A program made the position numbers and the translations under genes. A DNA stretch of 64,000 nt from Azolla caroliniana (Eukaryota; Polypodiophyta). The stretch is taken from NCBI GenBank assembly GCA_043228905.1, contig JBHGNT010000002.1, forward strand, positions 930,001 through 994,000, read 5' to 3'. The notes beneath the pieces were generated by a model. That model saw nothing but the letters and a program-made list of their open reading frames with translations. It made no database searches and was not told where the DNA came from. This document shows positions 12,105-23,400 of this stretch, one piece after another (the first letter of the stretch is position 1; each line of letters opens with the position of its first letter).

Positions 12105-14230
12105 ATTAGAATTAGAATTAGAATTTTTATCGTCCATAAAGAGGCCAATTTTGACCTATGGAACCAGAGTATACATGTGTTCTTGATATATGTCTCCTTC
12201 CTAAGAAGGGGTATTCATAGGTTGAAGCACAAAGTCTCTATGTGCTAATAAAAGCATACACATATGAGCTCAACCTTCTAGGTGGTGTCTTAAGTATGGA
12301 TCTTAAGTTATCACTCCGTCTTAGTATGTCAAGATATCTTGAATGAATTGCACTATATGTCGAGCATGTGAAGAGCAAGTGACATTCATCCTCTACCATG
12401 CCTTCATTGCATACTTTACATGTCTTCAAATTCGTTACATTTTGATACCATGATGCAACTTCAATACCTAACTTGTGAGATCGAGTGCGAAGTAGTGTAA
12501 GGGCTCTACGAGCATTGCTACTCATATTGGTAATGAGATAAGGTTGGATACGATCAATAGACATTCTTGCTTTATATTGAGACCAACATTCAGGGTTGAC
12601 ATTCGCAATGTAGTATTCTAGCTTTGTCCTCTTAGCATCCTCCCACTTCATCCTTAATGATTCCACCAACCTTTCCTCAATCATTACATATTGCATAGCA
12701 TTGCCTGAAAGCTCTAAAAGATCATCCACACCCCATCTTCTAAACCATTTCTTTATGTCAACAACCCAACCAGATGAGAGAATCTTACTTTTATGATTCT
12801 TTCGTAGCTTACATCCAACATCCCAAGAAAGATGTGGTAATTGATGATTCGGCATATTCTTGACTTTTGTAATGTATTTACATACTCTTTGGAGTGCCAA
12901 TAGTTCTATGGGTCGAACACCCGTTTCCAAGAGCATAACCTTGTAAGAGGTAGTGCATTTAACTCCTAATTGCCTCCTTAAAAACATCTTTTGAATTTTC
13001 TCAATCTCGTTCCATGCATTAAGAGAGATGGTGTCACCCCATACTTCTACTCCATAAAGCAATACTTGAGTTACCATGGCATTGAACAACATTAATTTTA
13101 CTTCCCATCCACAAGTATCACTTTGGTTGCATTGGTTCTCCAAAAGGTAATATGCTTTCCAACCGGCTTGAAGTCTAGAATCAAAGCATGCACTCCATTT
13201 ATTTGCGGCGGGTACATCAATACCAAGATATTTAAAGCTTTGAACAATTTGTATATGTTCACCTTTGTATGTGAGCATAGGGTAATGATGAGGTTGGATG
13301 GTTTGCACTACCATCATTTTTGTTTTCTCCACATTCACTGCTAGTCCACTAATATGGCAAAATTCTTCTAATACCCCAAGTAAATGTTGCATACCAACAA
13401 CATCATATGAGAAGAGTACCACATCATCTGCATATAAAAGCAATAAGATAACATGTTGCATCAAATTGGGGCCATTCAATCCTTCTTCTCTTGCAACCTT
13501 ATTCACCACTTCTTCTAATTTATCAATACATAAGCCAAAGAGTGTGGGTGATAGTGGACATCCTTGCTTGACCCCCGTGTTACTTAAAAAGCTCTTTGAG
13601 AATCCACTATCCATTTTTAGTTGGCATTTAACTTGTTCATATAGGCGTGCAACCGCAACTCGATACTCTAATGGCATGTCAATGTCTACCATTCGATTCC
13701 AAAGCTCACTTCGTGGTACGGTATCAAAAGCTTTCTTGAAATCAACAAAACAACAATAAAGTGTTTTTCCTTGTAGTCAACTCTCTTCCATGATTACTCT
13801 TAATGTGACCAAACGATCCATGGTGGAGTGTTTTGGTCTAAATCCGGCTTGCCCAAGTGCTCTTTTGCTTGTACTCTTAGCCCATGTGCTTATCTTTTGC
13901 TCCATAATAGTACTATGTAATTTAGCAATAGTTGAGCTCACCATTATTGTACGATAATTTGCTACTTGATTCTTATCGCCGCCTTTAAATATTGGTTTAA
14001 TCCAATTCATAAGCCAATCATTTGGAAATCCTTGTTTTATAGCTTGCTCTAAAATTGTCATTATCCAATGACGAGTGTGTGGCATTGTCCATTTTAAAAG
14101 CTCACTTGAGACGTAGTTTGAATCTGTTGCTTTCCCACTTGCCATCTTCTTTATTCCCTTATTGACATCATCAATATCGATACATGTAGTGCATGGAGTT
14201 TCAATTTTCTCAACCATAGGAGCCACACCT
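12105..14230 (-). mobile_element. LINE-A, 5'-truncated non-LTR retrotransposon
   Basis: Minus-strand LINE remnant containing reverse transcriptase and a C-terminal zinc-finger region but no endonuclease. The 3' side ends in about three TTCTAA units (12105-12125) rather than a long poly(A). The 5' side stops near a (GA)n tract at about 14240-14262, which suggests 5' truncation. Confidence 0.7.
12238..14226 (-). pseudogene. LINE-A reverse transcriptase with one in-frame stop
   Basis: The upstream part (14226-13777) has RT fingers sequence such as NYRTIMVSSTIAKL and GFRPKHSTMD. The downstream part continues with FVDFKKAFDTVPR, the GVKQGCPLSPTLF motif, the catalytic YADDVVLFS box and a thumb region, then a CKVC...ECHLLFTC zinc-finger motif near the end. 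The two parts are in the same frame, separated only by a TGA at 13774-13776, with no frameshift. The stop at 12238 gives the usual end after the zinc finger. Without the stop this would be one frame of about 660 codons. The FVDFKKAFD motif is common to many LINE clades, so I do not assign the clade. Confidence 0.8.
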
Positions 14231-14337
14231 TCATATGAGAGAGAGAGAGAGAGAGAGATTCATTACCATGTTTATCTATTGAAGATTAACTTAGAAGGTT
14301 TGGAATTTCACCTCTCACCAATGCAACAATTAGTACA

Positions 14338-14776
14338 TGTCATGGCAAGACTCGAACCCATGACTTTATGCTACATGGGTCGAGCTCTTACCATTAGATT
14401 ATGAATTGTATTTTGTAGGATATTATTTTCATTTATACTTTATCATAGAAAATTGATGTATATTCCAGATCTCTCTGGAACATTCTAGAAGCTTCAGGAT
14501 TATTCCTAAAAACACTATAAAAGGAGGCACAAGGCATTGTTTTGAACCAAATTGGTTCAACGCCAGTCTTAAGCCTCTTAGCCGCTTGTACTTATCTTTT
14601 CACATAACATATAGTTGCTGTCATCATCTCTCTCTCTCTCTCATTCTCGCTATCTCTCTCTCTCTCCTCTTCTCACTTCCTCTCTCGGGAATCTTACGCA
14701 GTCCCGTCCTCTTAGTACTAATAGTACTGCTGTTCTTAGTACTAATTCCATCTCTGTTTTAGTACTATTCCTGACA
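14338..14776 (+). repeat. Gypsy-1 5' LTR
   Basis: 439 bp, TG...CA. Contains an antisense tRNA-like segment near its start (14341-14402), a TATAAAA box at 14516-14522, the 19-nt palindrome TTGAACCAAATTGGTTCAA at 14542-14560, a CT-rich tract, and four AGTACT words in its last 70 bp. Confidence 0.92.
14516..14522 (+). promoter_or_regulatory. TATA box of Gypsy-1 5' LTR
   Basis: TATAAAA in the LTR. A start 25-35 nt downstream would fall at about 14545-14555, beside the AAATTGGTTCAA word that pairs with the primer-binding site. Confidence 0.6.
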
Positions 14777-14778
14777 GT

Positions 14779-14790
14779 TTGAACCAATTT
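14779..14790 (+). other. Putative self-primer binding site of Gypsy-1
   Basis: TTGAACCAATTT starts 2 nt after the LTR end. It is not the TGGTATCAGAGC site used by the copia elements here. It is the exact complement of AAATTGGTTCAA at 14549-14560, about 33 nt after the TATA box, which is near the expected mRNA 5' end. Gypsy-2 has the same pairing. Confidence 0.55.
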
Positions 14791-14845
14791 GTTCCTCTAG
14801 CCTACTTGTCACTCTCCCTCATCCTCCTACCCTTTTCCCTATACT

Positions 14846-16002
14846 ATGGCTACTGTTAGCGCCCAAGAATACCAATCCGTTTTCTCCGAGCTACAGTGCC
14901 TAAAAGAAAAGTTTGTTGCCCTGGAACAAGAAAACCAACGGCTGATAGGGGATCTGCAACAAATCGCTCTAGAAAAACAACAAACGCAACAACAACATGG
15001 GGAGTTAGCGTTACGGGTACAACAACTCGAAGCAGCGTTGCAACAACAAGGATCCAGTCCCCAAGGATTTCATAAAGAGCCCAAATTGGACTTCCTGTGA
15101 AATTTGATGGAACGCGTTCGCAATTCCGGGGATTCCTTAATCAGGTACGCTTAGTCATCCAGATGCATCCTTCCCGATATCCCACTGATGCATCTCGAGT
15201 CGGCCTAATAGGCACGCTACTTAGCGGCTCAGCCTTGGCATGGTTTGCTCCGCTTCTAGAAAAACAATCACCCTTACTTAATAACTTTGAAGATTTTATT
15301 GGTGAGTTTAAAGCCTGCTTTGGAGACACCGACAACATCAGGACGACGATCAACAAGATCCGGCGATTGCGTCAAGGCGATCGTCCAGCCTCTGCCTACG
15401 CGGCGGATTTCCGCCTACTTGCTTCAGATATACCCTGGGATGATCAAGCACTAATGGAGCAGTTTCGCTATGGCTTGCGAAACGATGTCAAAGATCTACT
15501 TCTAACTTTCCCCGAAGAACCAAAGTCTCTTACGGAGGCAATCAGTCGAGCAGTTCGATGTGAGAACCGCCTTTTTGAACGACGTTCAGAACGTCAATTA
15601 CAGATACCACGCTCTAGGCCAGAGCCCACTTACGCCGCAGTCGCGGCTAAACCGTTTGCACGAGACATACCTCAAGCAAATACTTCGACACCGATGGAGA
15701 TCGATACCATGCGTCGACGCGGCCCGTTATCGGAAGAAGAAAAGCAACGACGACGTGCCAATCGATTATGTCTTTATTGCGGTGGACCAGGACATATCGC
15801 CATCAATTGTCCCCATAGGCCAAGAAGACAGGTAAATCAAATCGTCGCCTGTACTAAACCCGAGTCAATTCTTCCCTTCGGAGTGTCTGATAGTATTAAT
15901 AGTACTAATAGAGTGTCAGATAGTATTCATAGTACTAATAGCCCAATTATCTCAAATAAATTTGAAATCCTTAGTCAATTAGATGAAGAGTTAAACGATT
16001 GA
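14846..16002 (+). pseudogene. Gypsy-1 gag with a 1-nt frameshift
   Basis: Capsid/nucleocapsid precursor. N-terminal coiled coil rich in Gln and Leu (about residues 8-75), a Retrotrans_gag-type capsid region with a WF-containing motif near 15240, then a CCHC knuckle (CLYCGGPGHIAINC, near 15767-15808). Relative to Gypsy-2 one base is missing around 15083-15090, so the frame starting at ATG 14846 ends at 15100 and the main frame resumes at 15097. The stop is TGA 16000-16002. The pol frame begins in the -1 frame at the overlap. Confidence 0.85.
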
Positions 16003-16033
16003 GTCCAGCCAAAATAGGAGCCATTTGGTTGGA
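15990..16033 (+). promoter_or_regulatory. Putative -1 ribosomal frameshift signal at gag/pol of Gypsy-1
   Basis: Heptamer GTTAAAC at 15990-15996 in the gag phase G-TTA-AAC, 7-nt spacer GATTGAG containing the gag stop, then arms TCCAGCCAAA (16004-16013) and TTTGGTTGGA (16024-16033) that form a 10-bp stem with one G-U pair and a 10-nt loop. Slipping -1 on AAC continues directly into pol (CGA TTG AGT). GUUAAAC is a known arterivirus slippery sequence. Confidence 0.65.
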
Positions 16034-19000
16034 CAACAGCCCTAGATCTGTACAGCCCATTAGTGGTTCCATTCCTTCCAAGCAAGTTAGCAATGTGTTC
16101 CTAGCCCAAGTCATTGTTAGTACTAAAAGTACTCCCCCAATACCCATCCTAGCACTTTTAGATTCCGGAGCTAATTCCTGTTTCATGGATCGAAATTTTG
16201 CCCAAGCTTCTCAGATATCCTTAAGAAAACTTCCTTGTCCCGCATCTGTAGTGGTCATTGATGGTCGTCCCATTGCTTCCGGGAATATTGTAGAAGAATC
16301 AGAACCCATTCAAGTTGTCCTAGGTAGTTTTGTGTGTATAATATCATTTAATATAATTAGTAGTCCAGAGCATCCCATTGTCCTAGGATTACCTTGGCTT
16401 GAATTACATAATCCAGCCATAGATTGGAGAACAAGAGAAGTCCGATATCGACCACCCCAAGAATCAACTCACCGAGTTTCGACCATTTCACTCCATCAAC
16501 TACGCGAAGAAGGACCCAAGGAGGCAATGTTCCTATTTGCCATATCAGTACATCCTTCTAGCACTATTAAGAAGGACTCCTCAATACAACTTCCGGCAAA
16601 ATATCATCCTTATGCCGATGTATTTGACAAGGTAAAAGCCGGTACCCTTCCTCATCACCGTCCCTATGACTATCCCATCGATTTACAACCAGGAACCGAG
16701 CCACCATGGGGACCAATTTACAACTTGTCACCCACCGAGTTAGAAGTCCTTCGAGCCTACATAGAGGAGAACTTGGCAAGCGGGTTCATCCGTCATTCGA
16801 AATCTCCGGCCGGTGCACCCATCTTCTTTGTCAAGAAGAAAGATGGCTCACTTCGTCTTGTCGTTGATTACCGCAGATTGAATAAAGTCACCATCCGGAA
16901 TAGGTATGCACTTCCTCTTATATCAAGTCTTTTAGAGTGAGTTAATGGTGCCAAGTTTTTTACTAAAATCGACCTACGAGGAGCGTATAATCTCGTGCGG
17001 ATCCGACCGGGAGATGAGTGGAAGACCGCTTTTCGCACACGGTATGGGCATTTCGAGTATACTGTTATGCCGTTTGGCCTAACCAATGCACCTGCAGTCT
17101 TCCAACACATGGCAAATGATATATTCAGAGACCTCTTGGATATCTGTTTGATCATTTATCTGGATGATTTGTTGATTTATTCGAAGACCCAGGAAGAGCA
17201 CGATTCTCATGTACTATTAGTACTAAAGCGACTCCGCGAGAATGGTCTTTATGCCAAGCTAGAGAAATGTAGCTTTGACTGCAAGCAAGTGGAATTTCTA
17301 GGCTACGTCATCTCCTCAAAGGGCATCGCCATGGATCCAGCTAAAATCCAAACTGTACTAGAGTGGCAAATTCCACGGTCGGTACGAGATGTACAATGTT
17401 TTCTAGGCTTTGCTAACTTCTACCGTAAGTTTATACAGGATTACTCGAAGATTATTTTACCTCTCACACAACTTACGAAGAAGGGCCAAGCATTTCTTTG
17501 GTCCATCGAAGCAGATATGGCTTTTCGGCATCTTAAGAAAGCCTTTACATCAGCACCGATTCTAGCTCATGTGGATACAAGCAAACCATTCATCATGGAG
17601 GCCGACGCATCAGATTTTGCCCTCGGTAGCATCCTTTCTCAACAAGGCGATAAAGAAGAGTTGCATCCGGTGGCTTTCCATTCGCGCAAATTCAATGTCG
17701 CAGAAATCAACTACGAAATACATGACAAGGAGTTATTAGCCATCGTGGATTCATTTGTACAATGGCGGCATTTCTTAGAGGGCTCTCCACATTAGGTCAT
17801 TGTCTTTAGCGATCATAAAAATCTTGCTTATTTTCAGAACGCTCGCGTACTAAATCGACAGCAAGCTCGGTGGGCGCAATTCCTCACGCGTTTCAACTTC
17901 GAAATCACATATCGACCGGGGAAGCAGCAAGGAAAAGCAGATGCACTATCACGGCGTTCATATCCTGCACCTCGTCCTGGTGACGCAACATTTGATAATC
18001 AAAAGCAAGTAATCTTGGGACCAACACGATTGCACACGACGCGGATTTTTCACACCCCGATGGATTCACGGATTACCGATGACATACGTGCAACCTTGAA
18101 GACGGATAGTTTTGCTCAAGACATCCTGGCGCACATTGATACTTCTCGGGCATCCTGTTCTCAGTCTCAACAACCAGGTATTGACTACCGACAATTCGAA
18201 TATCATGATGGTTTGTTATTCTTTAAAAAGCGCGTATATGTCCCTGATTGCTCCTGTCGCCTTCAAATCGTCCAACATTGTCACGACACCCATACGGCGG
18301 GACATTTCGGTAGTACCAAGACGTTGGAGTTAGTGCAACAATCTTTTTGGTGGCCCCACATGCGCCGTTTTGTCGACGACTACGTTCGGACCTGTGATGC
18401 TTGCTGCCGAGCAAAGATGCCACGACACCATCCATATGGCTTGTTGGAACCTTTACCAATTCCAAGTAAGCCATGGCAGTCTATTTGTCTTGATTTTATT
18501 ACAGATCTGCCGGTCTCGAAGGGGTTTGATGCTATCCTAACCGTCGTCGATCGATATACGAAGATGGCACATTTTGTGCCATGTACTAAAGCCATCACTA
18601 GCGAGGAAACCGCCGCTCTTGTTATGCGTGAGGTATTTCGGCATCATGGCCTACCAGACAGTATTATCAGTGACCGAGGCCCGCAATTTGTCTCCAAATT
18701 TTGGCAGCATCTCTTTAGGATGCTCAAGGTCTCCTGCAACCTCTCCTCCGGCTACCATCCTCAAACTGACGGACAGGCGGAACGAACAAACCAAACGTTG
18801 GAGCAATATCTCTGGTGTTTCCTGAGTTATCAACAGGACGATTGGGCCGAGATTCTCCACTTTGCGGAGTGTGCGTATAATAATGCTATTCACTCCTCGA
18901 CTCGGGTCTCCCCATTTCTCGCTTATACCGGTTTCCATCCTCGCTGGTCGGTGATCGACACTCCGGAGCTACCTACCAACCCTCGTGCCGAGGACCATTT

Positions 19001-19571
19001 GGAGAGGCTACGCAAGATCCAGATGGATCTCTCTACTCACCTTCGTCATGCTCAACACACACAGAAGACTTATGCGGATCGTCATCGGTTTCCCTCCTCT
19101 TTTGCCATCGGAGATCGAGTATGGCTCTTACGTCGTCACATCAAGACTACTCGACCGTGCGACAAGTTGGATTATCGACGACTCGGTCCTTTCCGTATTA
19201 CGGGGAAGATTAATGATGTCACCTTCCGCCTGGATCTCCCTCCGCAGCTTCAGATACATCCGGTTTTTCATTGTTCTCTTCTTGAACCTTATAAAGCAAA
19301 CACCATTCCCGATCGTGTGACACCACCGCCGCCCCCGCTGGAGTTGGACGCCGGCCCGGAATATGAAGTTGATGCCATCCTCGATTCCAAACTTGTTCGC
19401 AACAAACTTTATTACTTGGTCGATTGGCTTGGTTATAGTCCGAGCGAACGTACTTGGGAACCCGTCGAGAATGTTGCCAATGCACAAGATCTTCTTGCTG
19501 ATTTCCACCGAAAGTATCCGGACAAACCCCGTCCGCAATTAGCGCCGACTCGTTCTACTCGTCGTCTTTAA
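15996..19571 (+). pseudogene. Gypsy-1 pol: protease, RT, RNase H, integrase, chromodomain
   Basis: The pol frame is -1 to gag. Order: protease [11 protein letters not shown] (near 16148), RT with [10 protein letters not shown] and the catalytic YLDDLLIYS (near 17160), RNase H with EADASDFALG and SDHKNL, integrase HHCC finger (H..H near 18270-18300, CDACC near 18390), DDE core (LDFITDLP, SDRGPQFVS, TDGQAERTNQ), a GPF/RI box, and a C-terminal chromodomain (EYEVDAILDSK...YLVDWLGY...TWEP, 19362-19470). Broken by TGA 16938-16940 (a sense CGA in Gypsy-2) and TAG 17793-17795 (also in Gypsy-2). No frameshift separates the parts. Stop at 19571 just before the polypurine tract. Confidence 0.88.
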
Positions 19572-19582
19572 GGGGGAGATAG

Positions 19583-19991
19583 TGTCATGGCAAGACTCGA
19601 ACCCATGACTTTATGCTACATGGGTCGAGCTCTTACCATTAGATTATGAATTGTATTTTGTAGGATATTATTTTCATTTATACTTTATCATAGAAAATTG
19701 ATGTATATTCCAGATCTCTCTGGAACATTCTAGAAGCTTCAGGATTATTCCTAAAAACACTATAAAAGGAGGCACAAGGCATTGTTTTGAACCAAATTGG
19801 TTCAACGCCAGTCTTAAGCCTCTTAGCCGCTTGTACTTATCTTTTCACATAATATATAGCTGCTGTCATCATCTCTCTCTCTCTCTCATTCTCGCTATCT
19901 CTCTCTCTCTCCTCTTCTCACTTCCTCTCTCGGGAATCTTACGCAGTCTCGTCGTCTTAGTACTAATAGTACTGCTGTTCTTAGTACTAAT
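19583..19991 (+). repeat. Gypsy-1 3' LTR, first part
   Basis: 409 bp of the 3' LTR, ending at the Copia-1 insertion. The remaining 30 bp are at 25444-25473. The 5-bp word CTAAT at 19987-19991 is repeated at 25439-25443 as the Copia-1 target duplication. Confidence 0.92.
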
Positions 19992-20166
19992 TGTTGGGGA
20001 CAAGGTCGTCAATGCGGAAGATCAAGAAGCATTCGATTGCTGTTGAATACCTGCGTATGACAGTTTCTAGGTCGTTGCACAGAGAGAGAGAGAGAGAGAG
20101 AGGCACAAAAGACTCTTTATTCCACAAAGCAATAATACAACACCCAACCTTACAAAAAGGTTACAA

Positions 20167-20186
20167 GGTCACTATATATAGTGACC
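20167..20186. promoter_or_regulatory. Perfect 20-bp palindrome around the Copia-1 TATA region (left LTR)
   Basis: GGTCACTATATATAGTGACC is its own reverse complement. It recurs at 25331-25350 in the other LTR. The central TATATATA is the likely core promoter. Confidence 0.6.
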
Positions 20187-20467
20187 GACTTAGGGCAACT
20201 ACCCTTTATGCTAATTACATAAATGGCCAAAACGGGATAGTGTGAATACGTCCATTATACACATGTATTCGACACTCCCCCGTAATGGGCGTATACATGG
20301 GTTATCTTAGATTACAGGTATAGACTTAGGTTCTCGGACATATCAGCTTTGTTCGAGTCGGCAGGGTCCGAAGGCAGAAGACCGAACTGGTCGGGTCGGA
20401 ACAGTTGAAGCCGATCATTAAGCAACTGATGTAAGTTGTCGGGAACCATCCTGCTCTGTGTCCGGCT

Positions 20468-23400
20468 CTAACCGGACTGGTTTGTCGTTACGCCCATCTG
20501 ATGCCGAAGAGACCGAAAACGGTCTGCCGAAAGACACTTGGTCATTCCATCTGCGACATTGTCGGTTGTGGATATTTTCTCTAGACCGATTTTCCCTGAA
20601 ATGACGCAGTCCCGAACGAAGTGATATCGAACATCGATATGTTTGGAGGCGTTGTGGTGAACCGGATTTTTCGACAAGGCAACAGCACCTTGACTGTCGC
20701 TGTAGACAACTGGAGCTGAGTCATGGTCGACTTGTCGAAACGTGTGCGCCAGCCGACCGAGCCACAAAGCTTCTTTTGCTGCGTCGGACGCAGCTACATA
20801 TTCTGCTTCGGTCGTTGAGGTCGCTGTGCACTCCTGAAGTTTCGACTTCCACGAGATTGCTCCATTGCCGAATTTGAAGCAGTATCCGGTTGTTGATTTC
20901 CGACTGTCTATACAGCCGGCGAAATCCGAGTCGGTGTAACCGACTACGCCTGAGGTTCGGTTCGGACCGAAAAGAATGCTGTGGTCTTTTGTGCCAGCCA
21001 GATATCTGAACACATGCTTGACTGCGTTCCAATGCGATCGGCCAGGATTGTGCATAAATCTGCTAACGACTCCTACGGCGTGAGAAATATCAGGCCGTGT
21101 CGCGACCATCAGGTACATAAGGGAGCCGACTGCCGGTGCATACGGTACCGACTTCATATCTTCCCCCTCCGAACCGGATGTCGGGCAGTCTCGCTGAGAG
21201 AGCCGAAGATTCATGGGGAGCGGGGTTGAAGCAGATTTGGCTGATTGCATGTTGAAGCGTTCCAAGACACGTCCGATATAGTCGGTCTGAGACAAAAAAA
21301 GATGTCGTTTATCGCGATGCCGACTGATCTTCATGCCAAGGATGTGTCGTGCCGGACCGAGGTCCTTCATGGCAAACTTCAACCGCAGTTGCCGAACGAG
21401 ATCGGCAAGTTCGCCCGCGTGGCGTCCAGAAATTAGCATGTCGTCCACGTAAATGATGAGGAAGATGGGTGATCCATCTTGAGCTGTGTTGGTGAAGAGA
21501 CAATGGTCCTCATCGCTTTTGGAGAAGCCGATCGATTGGATGAAGTCGTCGAACTTCTTGTACCATTGTCGTGGTGCCTGTTTGAGGCCGTATAGACTCT
21601 TCCTGAGTCGGCAGACTAGATGTTCTTGGCCAGTTGCCACGAAGCCTTTTGGCTGCTCCATATAAATTTCCTCTTCAAGATCACCATGGAGGAAGGCTGT
21701 TTTGACATCTAGCTGAATCAGCTCCAAGTTGTCGGCTGCCACTACGCCGAGTAGGAAACGAAGGGTTGTCATTTTCACCACTGGTGAAAAAATCTCGTCG
21801 AAGTCGACGCCATATTCTTGTCGGAAGCCCTTCGCAACTAATCTGGCCTTGTACTTTGGGGTGGTCGAATCATACGTCTCTTTTAGTCGATAAACCCACT
21901 TGCAAGGAAGAGCACGTCGGTTCCTAGGTAATTCGACCATATCCCAAGTCTTGTTTGCCCGGATGGAGTGCATTTCCGACTCCATCGCCAGATGCCAGGT
22001 GGTTGAATCGACAGATGTCGATGCTTCTTTGTAAGACGTCGGTTCGCCGGCGTCGGTGAAGAAAATTCCAGGAGAATACCTCTCCGGAGGTTGCGACAGT
22101 CTCTCGGATCGTCGAGGTATGATTGGACTGGTCGCATCGGGTATCGAGGTCGGATGGTCCGAAACCGAATCATTCGGCTGTGCCGAGTCAGAGTTGTCCG
22201 AGTCGGTAGTGTAAGGTTCAGCTACCCGTGAAGCTGACCGTGTGTTGAGAGCGGGGCCTTCTTGAAGGGTCGGCACATCGGAGAATGTTACCCTTCGGAC
22301 TTCGATCGGTTTTTCGACTGATGGATTCATAGCCGACTCGTTGAACACAACGTCCGAACTTCGAACGATTTGTCTGCGTTCGGGGTCCCAGAGTCGATAT
22401 CCCATTTCGCCGTCTGATCCATATCCAAGGAAAATGCATTTCCTGGACCGAGGTGCAAGTTTTCGGCGATCATCTTTCGGAATGAGGGCGTACGCCTCGC
22501 ATCCGAAGATCCTCAGCTTGTCGTAATTCGGCTTACTGCCGATCCATAGTTCCTGAGGAATTTGAAGTCCTAGAGGTCTACTTGGCGACATATTGATTAT
22601 GTGTACTGCCGTGAGTAGAGCCTCTGCCCAGAAGCCATCCGACAGTCGGGAGTGTTGGAGCATGGAAACTATCCATTCTTGGATTGTCCGATTCATTCGT
22701 TCTGCAATCCCGTTTTGCTCCGGACTGTGTGGTGCCGTAAATTCACGTCGGATGCCGCGTTGTCGGCAGAATTTGACGAATTCTTCGGATTTGAACTCTC
22801 CCCCATTGTCTGTCCGAAGGCATTTCAGCTTTCGGTCGGTTTGATTTTCTACCATAGCGAGCCAATCGGTGAAGATCGAGAAGACACGATCTTTGGTGCG
22901 AATTGGATAAGCCCACACCTTTCGAGTCGAATCGTCAATAAAACTGACGAAGTAGGAGGCACCGCCTAGAGACTGATGCAGCATTGGGCCACAGACGTCC
23001 GAATGGACTAAATCAAGAGGTCTCGTTTCTCTTGGTGCTGATGTCGGGTGTGATGCGGCTGCTTGTTTGCCATACTGGCAATGCTCGCAGAATTGATGGT
23101 CGGAGAAGGAGAGTTTGGGGATGTATCCGGCTCTAGATAGATGCGTGATGCCGGCCTGGCTAAGGTGTCCTAATCTTCTGTGCCATAGTGATGACACAGG
23201 AATATCCACCAAAAACAGGTTACCCTCTCTGAGCGTAACATGTAACGGATACAGGGAGTGTATCTTGGGTCCTCTAGCAAGCAGGAGGTTCCCCCTGTGG
23301 AGTGTCCACCCTCCCGAAGAAAAACCGGCACGAATGCCGTCTTCATCTAGTTGTCCGACTGAGATCAATGGCCTTGAGAGCTCGGGTACATGTCGGACAT

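Noticed and set aside
14341-14402. Functional tRNA gene in the Gypsy-1 LTR
   Set aside because: The reverse complement has A- and B-box-like words but the acceptor stem does not close and an A-box base is changed; kept only as a tRNA-like segment.
17793-17795. Amber codon as a MuLV-type readthrough site
   Set aside because: The following bases (GTC) do not match known readthrough contexts and the stop lies inside a domain; reported only as a shared stop with two explanations.
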